DNA from: Actinomyces ruminicola
GTDB taxonomy: Bacteria; Actinomycetota; Actinomycetes; Actinomycetales; Actinomycetaceae
Assembly (NCBI RefSeq): GCF_900103885.1
Contig: NZ_FNIM01000015.1
Span: 1-64,000 of the forward strand
Direction of reading: 5' to 3'
DNA length: 64,000 nt
The notes under the pieces are model-generated. The model had not been told where the DNA came from, did no database searches, and saw only the letters and a program-made list of their open reading frames with translations. Numbering within the stretch: the first letter of the stretch is position 1; each line of letters opens with the position of its first letter. Positions 1 to 7,006 of the stretch are shown here, one piece after another. The position numbers and the translations under genes were made by a program.

Positions 1-1
1 C

Positions 2-96
2 GAACCGACCACCGAGCCCACGGTCGAACCGACCACCGAGCCCACGGTCGAACCGACCACCGAGCCCACGGTCGAACCGACCACCGAGCCCAGCGC
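2..96 (+). repeat. 24-bp tandem repeat encoding EPTTEPTV
   Basis: About four in-frame copies of a 24-bp unit (gaaccgaccaccgagcccac plus ggtc) lie head to tail at the left edge. The copies are identical at DNA level up to position 88, so the array is recent and could change length by slippage or recombination. That would alter the wall-spanning stalk of the surface protein. Confidence 0.9.
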
Positions 97-274
97 TGGA
101 ACCACGCCCGGAGTGACGGCACCCTCACCTGGCAAGCCGTCCAGCCCGGACGCGAAGTCGACCTCGCGCGCGAAGCTCGCCAAGACCGGCGCAGGAACCA
201 CGTCGCTCGCAGCGGTCGCCGCGGTCCTCCTGCTCGCGGGAATCTCAACCACGGTTGCGCGCAGGCGGGCATAA
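2..274 (+). CDS. C-terminal end of a sortase-anchored surface protein (5' end outside window)
   Basis: The open frame enters from the left edge and ends with TAA at 272-274. It starts with a Glu-Pro-Thr-rich stretch of EPTTEPTV octapeptides, then a Pro/Ser/Lys-rich spacer. A typical cell-wall sorting signal closes it: LAKTG, a hydrophobic segment (SLAAVAAVLLLAGIS) and a positive tail (ARRRA). LAxTG instead of LPxTG is what class E sortases of high-GC actinobacteria recognise. The protein is therefore exported, cleaved between T and G and attached to peptidoglycan, with the Pro/Thr repeat spanning the wall. The functional head is not in the window, so the role of the whole protein is unknown. 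Confidence 0.85.
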   Translation, partial: EPTTEPTVEPTTEPTVEPTTEPTVEPTTEPSAGTTPGVTAPSPGKPSSPDAKSTSRAKLAKTGAGTTSLAAVAAVLLLAGISTTVARRRA

Positions 275-316
275 CCCCGCGCAATCGGCGTCGGTAGTCT
301 CGTAAGGGACTGTCTG

Positions 317-354
317 GTGGCGGGCCCGGCTTCATTCGAAGCCGGGCCCGCCAC
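317..354 (+). terminator. Perfect 17-bp hairpin terminator of the surface protein gene
   Basis: Positions 317-333 and 338-354 are perfectly complementary (GTGGCGGGCCCGGCTTC arm) around a 4-nt loop, 43 bp after the stop codon. There is no T-run, which is common for high-GC actinobacterial terminators. Confidence 0.75.
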
Positions 355-451
355 GCACATATACGGCTCTCGGTGTGTTGAGTTGTGGTGAGCGGTGAGT
401 CCCTGAGCCGCGTTACTAAGGGGCTTGAGGATGCGGGCCTGTGGGGTGACG

Positions 452-563
452 TTGGGTACGCCACTTCGGCGTCTACTACGCCGGTTGGGTGTGCGCTGAA
501 GGGCTCGGAGGCCTTCAGCACACACCTAAGTGGCGTACCCAAGTACTAACCGGCGTAGTAGAC
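452..563. repeat. Complex interlocked palindromic element (copy 1)
   Basis: Arm A (452-466) is the reverse complement of A' (528-542). Arm B (471-486, GTCTACTACGCCGGTT) is the reverse complement of B' (548-563). A third hairpin (488-502 with 512-526, 14 of 15 pairs) sits between. The order A-B-hairpin-A'-B' means the two outer pairs cross, as in a pseudoknot. Arm B and pieces of A recur at 35316-35422 upstream of hrpB. The 275-694 gap holds no convincing gene besides this element and the terminator. Confidence 0.8.
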
Positions 564-694
564 GACGCCGACCAATCGTCGGAGCCCGTCCGCACGAACG
601 CGGTCCAGCACCGGCCTCCCTACACGCCGGCATCGGCCGCACCCCACCGCTTACCGCACCTCCCAAATGCCGCCCTCTGAGCGATAATCGCCCC

Positions 695-1444
695 ATGCCC
701 ACCTCGCCGATCGTCCGCACCGGCACCGCCGAGGTGTTGCTCGCAGAACTCGGGGACCGCCTGGCCGAGCGCTTGCACACGGCCGCAGCCGCCGTCGGCC
801 GCGACGCCGCGTCCGCCACCGAACTCCACACCCGGATCGACGACGGGCCTGATGCCCGCAGCGGCGGCCGCCTCGTCGTCGGGCTGACCGGGGCACCCGG
901 AGCCGGCAAGTCCACACTGGCCGCAGCGCTGGAGCACAACCTGCGGCAACGAGAGTTGCTCGCCGGCGGCGTACCCATGGACGGATTCCACATGTCCAAC
1001 GCGGTGCTGGACGCGCTGGGCCGCCACGGCCGCAAGGGCGCCCCGGACACCTTCGACGTCGTCGGCTACCTGTCCGTGCTCGACCGGGTGCGTGCGCCCG
1101 GATGCATGGACGTTCTGACGCCGGTGTACCGGCGGGACCTGCACGAACCGGTGGCGGCCGGCGCGCTGGTGAGCGGTCCCGGCGTCGTGGTCACCGAGGG
1201 CAACTACCTGGCACTGGAATCGGGCGAGTGGAGGCAGGTCCGCGCCCGGATTGATCTGCTGATCTTCTTGGAAGTGCCCGAGGCGGAGCTCATTGACCGC
1301 CTGGTGTCCCGTCACCAGGACTTCGGTCGCAGCATCGCCGACGCCGGCCACTGGGTGCGCACCGTGGACGTGCCCAATGCGCGTCTGGTGTCCGCCTGTG
1401 CACACCGCTGCGACGAGATCTGGCGGCTCCGGCCCGCGGGCTAG
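695..1444 (+). CDS. P-loop kinase of the uridine kinase / nucleoside-nucleotide kinase superfamily
   Basis: The 249-residue cytoplasmic protein carries a Walker A motif GAPGAGKST at residues 66-74, then PMDGFHMSN, the substrate-side signature of the uridine kinase/pantothenate kinase-like family. A late VVTEGNYLALE strand matches the Walker B region, and SRHQDFGRS looks like the lid. It should transfer phosphate from ATP to a small substrate (nucleoside or sugar); the substrate cannot be read from sequence. ATG 695 is chosen because the family's homology begins just after it; the frame stays open further upstream through the palindromic element. It stands alone between that element and a TspO-like gene. 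Confidence 0.8.
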   Translation: MPTSPIVRTGTAEVLLAELGDRLAERLHTAAAAVGRDAASATELHTRIDDGPDARSGGRLVVGLTGAPGAGKSTLAAALEHNLRQRELLAGGVPMDGFHMSNAVLDALGRHGRKGAPDTFDVVGYLSVLDRVRAPGCMDVLTPVYRRDLHEPVAAGALVSGPGVVVTEGNYLALESGEWRQVRARIDLLIFLEVPEAELIDRLVSRHQDFGRSIADAGHWVRTVDVPNARLVSACAHRCDEIWRLRPAG

Positions 1445-1659
1445 GCCGACTTCCGGGCCGGCCCCGTCGGCCGTCCAGGCCAATGCCGCGTCGCCCCGGC
1501 CCATGCCCCGCCAGCCATTCCCCAGGCATCCCCACGCGGACCATCGGCACTTTCGCGCGCATTTGTGCGGATGCGCCGAGGCCGACCCCATTTGGAATCC
1601 ATAGCCTCACCGCAGCAGTACTCGAAAAGCGAGTACGCGACACGATTGAGGGCCACCCA

Positions 1660-2181
1660 ATGGCACACCTGAAGATGAAGGCGCTACTGACCACCTCCGC
1701 ACTGGTTGCGGCGACCGCAGCGGTCGGGACGGCCGCCTCGGACCCGAATGGCGACTACTACGCCCGCCTCAAGAAACCCGACTGGAATCCGCCCAATGAG
1801 GCCTTCCCGATCGCGTGGACCACGCTGTACACGGATATCGCGCTGACCACCGGGCTCACCCTGGCCGACCTGTGGGAGGCCGGCGAGATCACGGGCAGCA
1901 ACAAGGAGGCCAAGCGGTTCCTGACGGCGACCGCCGCGAACCTGGCGCTCAATGGCGGCTGGAGCTGGGCGTTCTTCCGCGCCAAGCAGCCGGCTCTGTC
2001 CGCCGTCTGGTCCGGAGTCCTCGCCGCCAGCTCGGCCGATCTGACCCGCCGCGTCTTCAAGATCAGTAAGGTGCGCGGCATGGCCCTGGCGCCATACGCG
2101 GCCTGGACCGCATTCGCCACCGCCCTGTCCTGCGCCGTGTGGAAGCTGAACGACCGCGCGGCCAGTCACCGCGCATCTTGA
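1660..2181 (+). CDS. TspO/MBR-family membrane protein
   Basis: This 173-residue, strongly hydrophobic protein shows the TspO signatures: YYARLKKPDWNPPNEAFPIAWTTLY (family pattern WYxxLxKPxWxPP) near residues 30-54, and LNGGWSWAFF in the fourth membrane segment. About five transmembrane helices are expected. Known TspO proteins bind porphyrins and related tetrapyrroles in membranes and influence stress responses; the ligand here is not known. A GAGGG ribosome site lies about 8 nt before ATG 1660. The next gene downstream is a decayed pseudogene on the opposite strand. Confidence 0.8.
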   Translation: MAHLKMKALLTTSALVAATAAVGTAASDPNGDYYARLKKPDWNPPNEAFPIAWTTLYTDIALTTGLTLADLWEAGEITGSNKEAKRFLTATAANLALNGGWSWAFFRAKQPALSAVWSGVLAASSADLTRRVFKISKVRGMALAPYAAWTAFATALSCAVWKLNDRAASHRAS

Positions 2182-2189
2182 CCCCTCGC

Positions 2190-2700
2190 CCCGGGGCGGC
2201 GGTCGGCCGTCCCAGCTCTGCCATGATGAAGCCGCCGAGGGTGTCGAAGGGGCCGTCGGGCAGGCTGCGGTCCAGTGCCCGGGCGACGTCGGCGCGGGAG
2301 ATGAGCCCGTCTATCACCATGCCGCCGCTGCGGCGCACCACGGTCGGCTCCTCACGGTCGTACTCGTCGGCGATCTGCCCGGTGAACTCCTCGACGACGT
2401 CCTCCAGGGTGACGATCCCGTCCGTGCCGCCGTATTCGTCCACCACCATCCGCCGCTCCTCGACGCCGAGGTTCTCCTGCGCCAGGATGAGAGTGCGCAG
2501 CTCACCCAGCCCCACAGACTCGATCCGGGCCACCGGATCGCGCCCCAGTAGCCGAAGTAGTCCGTCTGCGCCGCCCCGAAGGAGGCGGAGACGCAGGCGC
2601 CGACCAGGATGAACAGCAGCACGAGCAGGCAGTTGCGCAGCAGTGGATCCACATCCGCATTGTCTAGGGGGGCTGCTTCCGGGTTCCTGATCAACCACTC
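2190..2700 (-). pseudogene. Remnant of a HlyC/CorC-type (DUF21-CBS) hemolysin family protein
   Basis: Two minus-strand frames hold pieces of one family. The 5' part reads PLLRNCLLVLLFILVGACVSASFG, the first DUF21 membrane helix. Near 2540 the homology moves to another frame with LGELRTLILAQENLGVEERRMVVDEYGGTDGIVTLEDVVEEFTGQIADE, the hallmark of the second CBS domain. Most of DUF21 and the first CBS domain are missing, the C-terminal transporter-associated domain is lost, and the frame runs into the TspO gene antisense without a stop of its own. Intact members are about 430 residues. An internal deletion plus frameshift and loss of the 3' end make function very unlikely. Confidence 0.75.
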
Positions 2701-2932
2701 ATAGAAGGCTCTGGTGGATATCAACCGTTTACTCCCGAGTCCACCCGCCTGACCAAACACTCTCAGAACCGTGAGAACAACCTCAAACCACTCGGAGCGC
2801 CCGCCAAGAAAACAATACGAATACTCCCAAAGCCGCTTGAATCCGAATACGCGCACATAGCCGGAGATGTTTACTTCCCTTGTCACCGGCCCGCCAGGGC
2901 CACAAACCACCGACATGGCAGGAGCAGGCATC

Positions 2933-3541
2933 ATGACCGCGCACAACTTCGTCGTCGTGACCTTCGCGGAGTCGAGTAAGGCCTACGAGGCGCTCAGTGA
3001 TATCCGGCAGGCGGCACAGGCCGGGAGAATCTCCGTCCCGGCGGCCATCATTGCCGAGCGGGAACCGGACGGCCACCTGCATCTGGCCGAGGGCGCAGAC
3101 GCCCGCATCGGGGACGGTGCCTTCTCCGGGGGGCTCATCGGCATGCTCATCGGCATTCTGGGCGGGCCGCTCGGAATGCTGCTCGGCTGGGGCACCGGGG
3201 CCCTGGCGGGAGGCTTCGTCGACGTCGAACGAGTCAATCGCGCCGAGACCGCCATCGGCGAGTTCAGCTCACGCCTGCCCGCGGGAACGACGGCGATCTT
3301 CGCCGAGGCCCGCGAGTACGCCGAGGAGGTGCTGGACGGTCTGGTGGCCCCGCTGGACGGGGTAGTGGTGCGACGACCCGCCGCCGAGGTGCTGGCGGAG
3401 CTGGAGTCGGCGCAGGACGCCGCCAGGGCCGCCAACCGGGAAGCCACCAAGGTCATGCGTCAGGAGCGGCGCCAGGAGCGCAAGGAGGCCTGGGAGGAGC
3501 GCGTGGCCCGGCTCAAGGAGCGTTTCCACCACAAGGGCTGA
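2933..3541 (+). CDS. DUF1269-type membrane protein
   Basis: 202 residues. The N-terminal alpha/beta part (HNFVVVTFAESSKAYEALSDIRQ) is followed by a glycine-rich hydrophobic hairpin (GGLIGMLIGILGGPLGMLLGWGTGALAGG) and a second soluble part ending in a long charged helix rich in Arg/Glu. This is the layout of DUF1269 proteins, whose biochemical role is unknown. ATG 2933 is preferred over an in-frame ATG at 2867 because AGGAG lies 9 nt before it and the homology begins there. A strong GC hairpin follows at 3631-3659. Confidence 0.7.
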   Translation: MTAHNFVVVTFAESSKAYEALSDIRQAAQAGRISVPAAIIAEREPDGHLHLAEGADARIGDGAFSGGLIGMLIGILGGPLGMLLGWGTGALAGGFVDVERVNRAETAIGEFSSRLPAGTTAIFAEAREYAEEVLDGLVAPLDGVVVRRPAAEVLAELESAQDAARAANREATKVMRQERRQERKEAWEERVARLKERFHHKG

Positions 3542-3630
3542 GGCGCCGCCGAGGGCAGGATCACGACCGTCTCGGTATTCGTAGTCCAGTCCTCTCCGGC
3601 TGCCCGGTCAGGGCATGCTCCAAAGCTGCA

Positions 3631-3659
3631 CGGGGGCTCCGCCGGTCGGCGGGCCCCCG
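3631..3659 (+). terminator. GC-rich hairpin after the DUF1269 gene
   Basis: CGGGGGC (3631-3637) pairs with GCCCCCG (3653-3659), and CCGCC (3639-3643) with GGCGG (3648-3652), giving a nearly continuous 12-bp stem with a GGTC loop and one bulge. No T-run. It separates the DUF1269 gene from the transporter gene. Confidence 0.5.
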
Positions 3660-3780
3660 TTGGCCGGCCCATCCTTGTCCGCCGGTTGGACGCCAGTCGG
3701 CGCCCGGATCCGCTTCGGCAGCCGGAGCGAAGGCGGCCCTTGCGGAGGAGCGACGCCAGGAGCGCAGTGCGCAGATCGCG

Positions 3781-4740
3781 GTGGCCGTCTTCCCCCTGGT
3801 GATGTTCTCCGCCTTCCTCGCCGCCTTCTTCTCCCCCAGCACCTTCGTGCCACTGGCCAACTACATGACCCCACTGCTGGCGGTGACCATGCTGGGCATG
3901 GGCATGACCCTGTCGGTGCCCGACTTCACCATGATCGCGCGCCATCCGGTGCCGGTCGTGGTAGGCGTGCTCGCCCAGTACTGCGTCATGCCGCTGGTGG
4001 GCTGGAGCGTCGCCCACGTGATTCCGCTGCCCGACGCGCTCAAGGTCGGCATCATCCTCATCGGCTGCGTCCCGGGCGGGACCACGTCGAACGTGTGCAG
4101 CTTCCTGGCCATGGGCAACACCGCGCTGAGCGTGTCCATGACGGCCCTGTCCACCATGCTCGCGCCCGTGGTCACACCGCTGCTCACCCTGTGGCCGGCG
4201 GGTACCTACATGGAGGTGCCGGCGGGGTCGATCGTGCAGATCGTGCTGCTGCCGGTGGGGACGGGACTGGTGCTGAACATGTTCGCGCACCGGCAGGTAG
4301 CACGGATTCAGCCGCTCATGCCCTGGGTGTCCGTGGTTGCGATTGCCGGGGTGGTGGCTGCGGTCGTTTCCCGCAGCCAGGCGTTGATCGCCACGGCCGG
4401 ACTACTCATGTTCGTGGCGATCGCCGTCGAGAACGCCATTGGGTATGGGCTCGGCTATGCGGTCGCCCGGGCTATCGGGGTATCGCGCCGCGACCGGCGC
4501 ACCATCTCCATCGAGACAGGCCTGCAGAACGCCGGGCTCGGCTCCACCCTGGCCGCCGCCTACCTCGGCGCCGCCGTGGCCGCACCGTGCGCGGTGGCAA
4601 CCTTCTGGCACACGATCACCGGTTCCATGCTCGCCATGTACTGGCGCCTGCGCGGCTTCCCCGACGGCGAGGACCCGCTGGCCACAGTCCGCGAACTGCG
4701 CGTGCGTGCGGCTGCGGCAGCTGCGACCGCCGAGGCCTAA
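3781..4740 (+). CDS. Bile acid:sodium symporter (BASS) family transporter
   Basis: 319 residues with about nine to ten hydrophobic segments. Family features are MLGMGMTLSVPDF, the CVPGGTTSNVCSFLAMGNTALSVSMTALST crossing segment, and ETGLQNAGLGSTLAAAYLG. BASS proteins move organic anions such as bile acids, pantoate or keto acids with sodium; the substrate here is unknown. The GTG at 3781 is the first in-frame start, yet sequence resembling the family N-terminus (ERSAQIAVAVFPL) begins a few codons before it. The frame stays open upstream without a usable start, so the true start may be non-canonical or the 5' end may have been altered. Confidence 0.75.
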   Translation: MAVFPLVMFSAFLAAFFSPSTFVPLANYMTPLLAVTMLGMGMTLSVPDFTMIARHPVPVVVGVLAQYCVMPLVGWSVAHVIPLPDALKVGIILIGCVPGGTTSNVCSFLAMGNTALSVSMTALSTMLAPVVTPLLTLWPAGTYMEVPAGSIVQIVLLPVGTGLVLNMFAHRQVARIQPLMPWVSVVAIAGVVAAVVSRSQALIATAGLLMFVAIAVENAIGYGLGYAVARAIGVSRRDRRTISIETGLQNAGLGSTLAAAYLGAAVAAPCAVATFWHTITGSMLAMYWRLRGFPDGEDPLATVRELRVRAAAAAATAEA

Positions 4741-4862
4741 TACTCTTCGGCCGCGCCCCGGCCGCCGGAACCAGGGCCGGACTCCGGTTGGCGGGAGTCT
4801 CCTTCGGGCTTGGCGGGCTGCTCCGAAAGGCGGGGCATCCCCCGAGGACGCTGGGCGGCCGT

Positions 4863-4915
4863 CGAGGACGTACCTCGGCCCGCGAGAACGCTGCCCCGGA
4901 GGACGTCCTCGGCGG
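4863..4915. repeat. Dispersed GC-rich palindromic repeat (CGAGGACG type), copy 1
   Basis: This stretch matches 60214-60267 over about 53 bp at roughly 80% identity, including the exact block CGGCCCGCGAGAACGC. Both copies hold short inverted CGAGGACG/CGTCCTCG arms and lie between genes; a related, looser copy lies at 12835-12880. Nothing coding is seen in 4741-5012. Confidence 0.6.
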
Positions 4916-5022
4916 CGAGGGCGCGTTCTCACGGTCTATCCCGCGTCCTCGAAACAGTCAGTGGGGCCTGATGCTCAGTGGTCGATTACCAGGAGCCGGG
5001 GCGCATACGCCTCTAGGTCGTG

Positions 5023-5287
5023 TTATGTAAGTCGTTTGAGCCAGTGGTCGATGCTGGCGATGCGGGTGGTTGGTTGGTAGCGGACGGCGAGTTTGTCGTG
5101 TCTGGTGGCCAGGGCCCGGTTCTGCTTGAGCTGGCCGAAGCAGCGCTCCACCGCGTTGCGGTCCTTGTAGGCGATCGGGTCGAAGGCGGGCGGCCTGCTG
5201 CCGCGTCGGCGGCGGTGTGCGGCCTGGTCGGCCTTGACGGGGACGGTCACGGCGATGTGTTGGGCGCGCAGCCAGTCACGATTCGTG
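5023..5287 (-). pseudogene. C-terminal fragment of an IS5-family (DDE) transposase
   Basis: The minus strand reads LDTNRDWLRAQHIAVTVPVKADQ, then PPAFDPIAYKDRNAVERCFGQLKQNRALATRHDKLA. This matches the C-terminal third of IS5-type transposases, including the YxxRNxVERCFxxLKxxRxLATRxDK signature that carries the catalytic Glu. The catalytic Asp residues and the N-terminus are absent, replaced by unrelated palindromic DNA, so it is inactive. The stop lies 10 bp inside the left terminal inverted repeat, as in complete elements. Confidence 0.85.
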
Positions 5288-5601
5288 TCAAGCCCTACTT
5301 GGACCGCGAGGCTCCGCTTGGACTGCCCAGCCCTGCTTGGACCGTCCTAGACGCCGTCTCAGGCGGTCCATCCAGGCAAACGCGGTCCATCCAGACGAAC
5401 GCGGTCCGAGCAGGGGGCCGGGACGGGCACGGGCGCCGGGTCCCGAGGACCTCCCCGCCGGCCGGCGGCCCAGGTGCCGGGCAGGGCCGCCCCCGGGCGG
5501 AGGCGAGCCAGCTGTTCCAGGCAAGCGGCGTGGCGCCGGGCGGGGGCCCGTCCGCCTGGCGGCCGGCCGCCGGCGCCTGCTCCCGTGCGCGTCGGCACAA
5601 A

Positions 5602-5723
5602 GTGTCCGAGATCGGCACAAACAGCTCCGGCGCTGCCGCCAGCGGCAGGCAGAGCGTTGGAATCATGCGGTTTCTCGATCGGCCCCAGGGGCTGCCGGCG
5701 GCCTTTGTGCCGAACTCGGACAC
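5602..5723. repeat. Arm-variable palindrome with conserved core, copy 1 (inside the IS shell)
   Basis: Outer arms GTGTCCGAGATCGGCACAAA (5602-5621) and its partner (5704-5723) pair at 19 of 20 positions. The inner part carries the core CGTTGGAATCATGCGG at 5655-5670. The same layout and core occur at 6083-6204. Confidence 0.8.
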
Positions 5724-6082
5724 CCCCGCAGGCGCCTACCCCACCACACCCACCCCACCACGCCGGCAATACTCACCACACCCTCATACCAGAAGAACCC
5801 TCAAACGACCTACATAACACGACCTAGACGCCCGACCGCACGTCGCGGGCAGACAGTGGTGGAAGTGCACTGCCCTCCGGGCCGACCCCGACAACGACCC
5901 CCTACACCCGAACACGACCAGCACCCGGCGAGAACGTCCTTGTACGCCCCAGTCCCTCACAAACGTGGAGGGATCGGGGATGAGGTTTGAGGGTGTGTTG
6001 TCTGGCGCGCGTGGGTCGAGTGCTGCTCTGCTCATCTGCGGGCACGCCTGCGGCGCTCGCCGCTGCCGCACGTCCCGCAAAA

Positions 6083-6204
6083 GTGTCCGGATTCGGGACA
6101 AACGATGCCGGCGGCGTCCAAGGCCGCGAGCACAACGTTGGAATCATGCGGGTGCAAGAACGGCTCACGCCCACGTGGGCGGCGTTTGTCCCGGATCCGG
6201 ACAC
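6083..6204. repeat. Arm-variable palindrome with conserved core, copy 2
   Basis: Arms 6083-6104 and 6183-6204 pair at 21 of 22 positions (left arm begins GTGTCCGGATTCGGGAC). The core CGTTGGAATCATGCGG is at 6136-6151, identical to copy 1, and both elements are 122 bp. No gene is supported between 5828 and 6261. Confidence 0.8.
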
Positions 6205-6261
6205 TCCACCCCGACGCACGCACCCTCATCCCGCAACAAGCCCCGTCTAGCTAAGGCATGA

Positions 6262-6297
6262 CAGCATGCAGGAGACGCAGCCCTCCACCTCGGTGGC
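6262..6297 (-). pseudogene. Duplicated 3' end of nrdE
   Basis: About 35 bp match the 3' end of nrdE at 7010-7044 with two mismatches and, on the minus strand, encode [11 protein letters not shown], the redox-active C-terminal tail of NrdE. The stop codon of the copy has become TCA, and homology is lost further into the gene. The two copies are direct repeats on either side of the 6433-6978 gene, so this is probably a scar of insertion or duplication. Confidence 0.7.
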
Positions 6298-6432
6298 GGC
6301 GATTAGCCCTGCCGGGAAACTGGCACTGGCGCCGTAGGCGCTGGCGAAGTAAGCTATTCGTCGCTCAGGGCAATAGCCCTGCGAAGTGGACCCGGCAGCC
6401 TTCCGGACGGTGGGCGAGCCGGGTTTCGCGTG

Positions 6433-6978
6433 TCAGTCGCCCAGCTCAATGACGTCGAGCGTGACGCCGGCCAACGCCTCCCGCCACTGCCCACCCTTGT
6501 TCCAACACCAGCTGACGGCATCGGCCAGCCAGAGCAGAGGCTCTTCGTGATCATGCAAATGATCGTAGGTTCCGTCCCAACCAGAGCCGAACGCTTCATG
6601 CAGCACGCGCCGATCAGACTGCACAGCAGCGTCATTTCGATCAAGCACGAGCTGTTGGCAACCTCCATCGCGCAGCGCCTCGGCCAGGGCACGCAGGCAT
6701 CTTGGCCTCGCAATCCTCGGTTTTGCCGCACTCCGGTACACCTCGACCTTGACTGGCATCGCCACGATGTCGTGGATTACCGCGCGGCGCACATCATCAC
6801 GTTCCTTGGTGAAGTGAATAGAGCGCTGTCCAGAGCGCAGACGGCAACGAAGTGCCTTTCGGATCCGATGCACATCAGACGGTCGCAAGTACACCGCGGT
6901 AATCGAGTATCCCCGGACCTCAGACTCGTCGACAAACACGCGATAGGGACGCGACAGATCCCAACCGTCTTTACTCAC
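6433..6978 (-). CDS. DUF3800-like protein (putative RNase H-fold nuclease)
   Basis: 181 residues. The N-terminus has RVFVDESEVRGYSITAVYL, resembling the first strand and acidic Asp/Glu of DUF3800 proteins. A middle QRSIHFTKERDDVRRAVI segment follows. The C-terminus EEPLLWLADAVSWCWNKGG has an Asp in a helix where the fold places its last metal ligand. DUF3800 proteins are predicted nucleases often found in mobile or defence contexts; activity here is inferred only. The gene lies between nrdE and a duplicated nrdE tail, where nrdF is often found in related genomes, and its base composition is lower in GC than its neighbours. Both suggest acquisition. Confidence 0.55.
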   Translation of the reverse strand: MSKDGWDLSRPYRVFVDESEVRGYSITAVYLRPSDVHRIRKALRCRLRSGQRSIHFTKERDDVRRAVIHDIVAMPVKVEVYRSAAKPRIARPRCLRALAEALRDGGCQQLVLDRNDAAVQSDRRVLHEAFGSGWDGTYDHLHDHEEPLLWLADAVSWCWNKGGQWREALAGVTLDVIELGD

Positions 6979-7006
6979 CGCCCTAAACCCCCCTTACCAC
7001 GCAGCC

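Larger units (their letters stand above)
5013..5827. mobile_element. IS5-family insertion sequence shell with 28-bp terminal inverted repeats
   Basis: Positions 5013-5040 and 5800-5827 are inverted repeats matching at 27 of 28 bases. The outermost four bases at each end are CTAG, as expected if a YTAR-type target was duplicated, leaving 24-bp repeats beginning GTCGTGTTATGTAAGTCG. A C-terminal IS5-type transposase fragment reads inward from the left end, and the total of 815 bp is about normal for the family. The interior from about 5290 to 5790 is not transposase: it holds short repeats (CTTGGACCG and CGGTCCATCCAG types) and a 122-bp palindrome. The element cannot move on its own but both ends are intact. 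Confidence 0.75.

Noticed and set aside
2-96. Tandem repeats at the left edge considered as a CRISPR array
   Set aside because: Units are contiguous with no spacers and keep the reading frame of a surface protein.
3615-5030. 471-codon plus-strand frame overlapping the BASS transporter
   Set aside because: Its translation is Arg/Gly/His-rich without hydrophobic segments, while the other frame gives a complete transporter.
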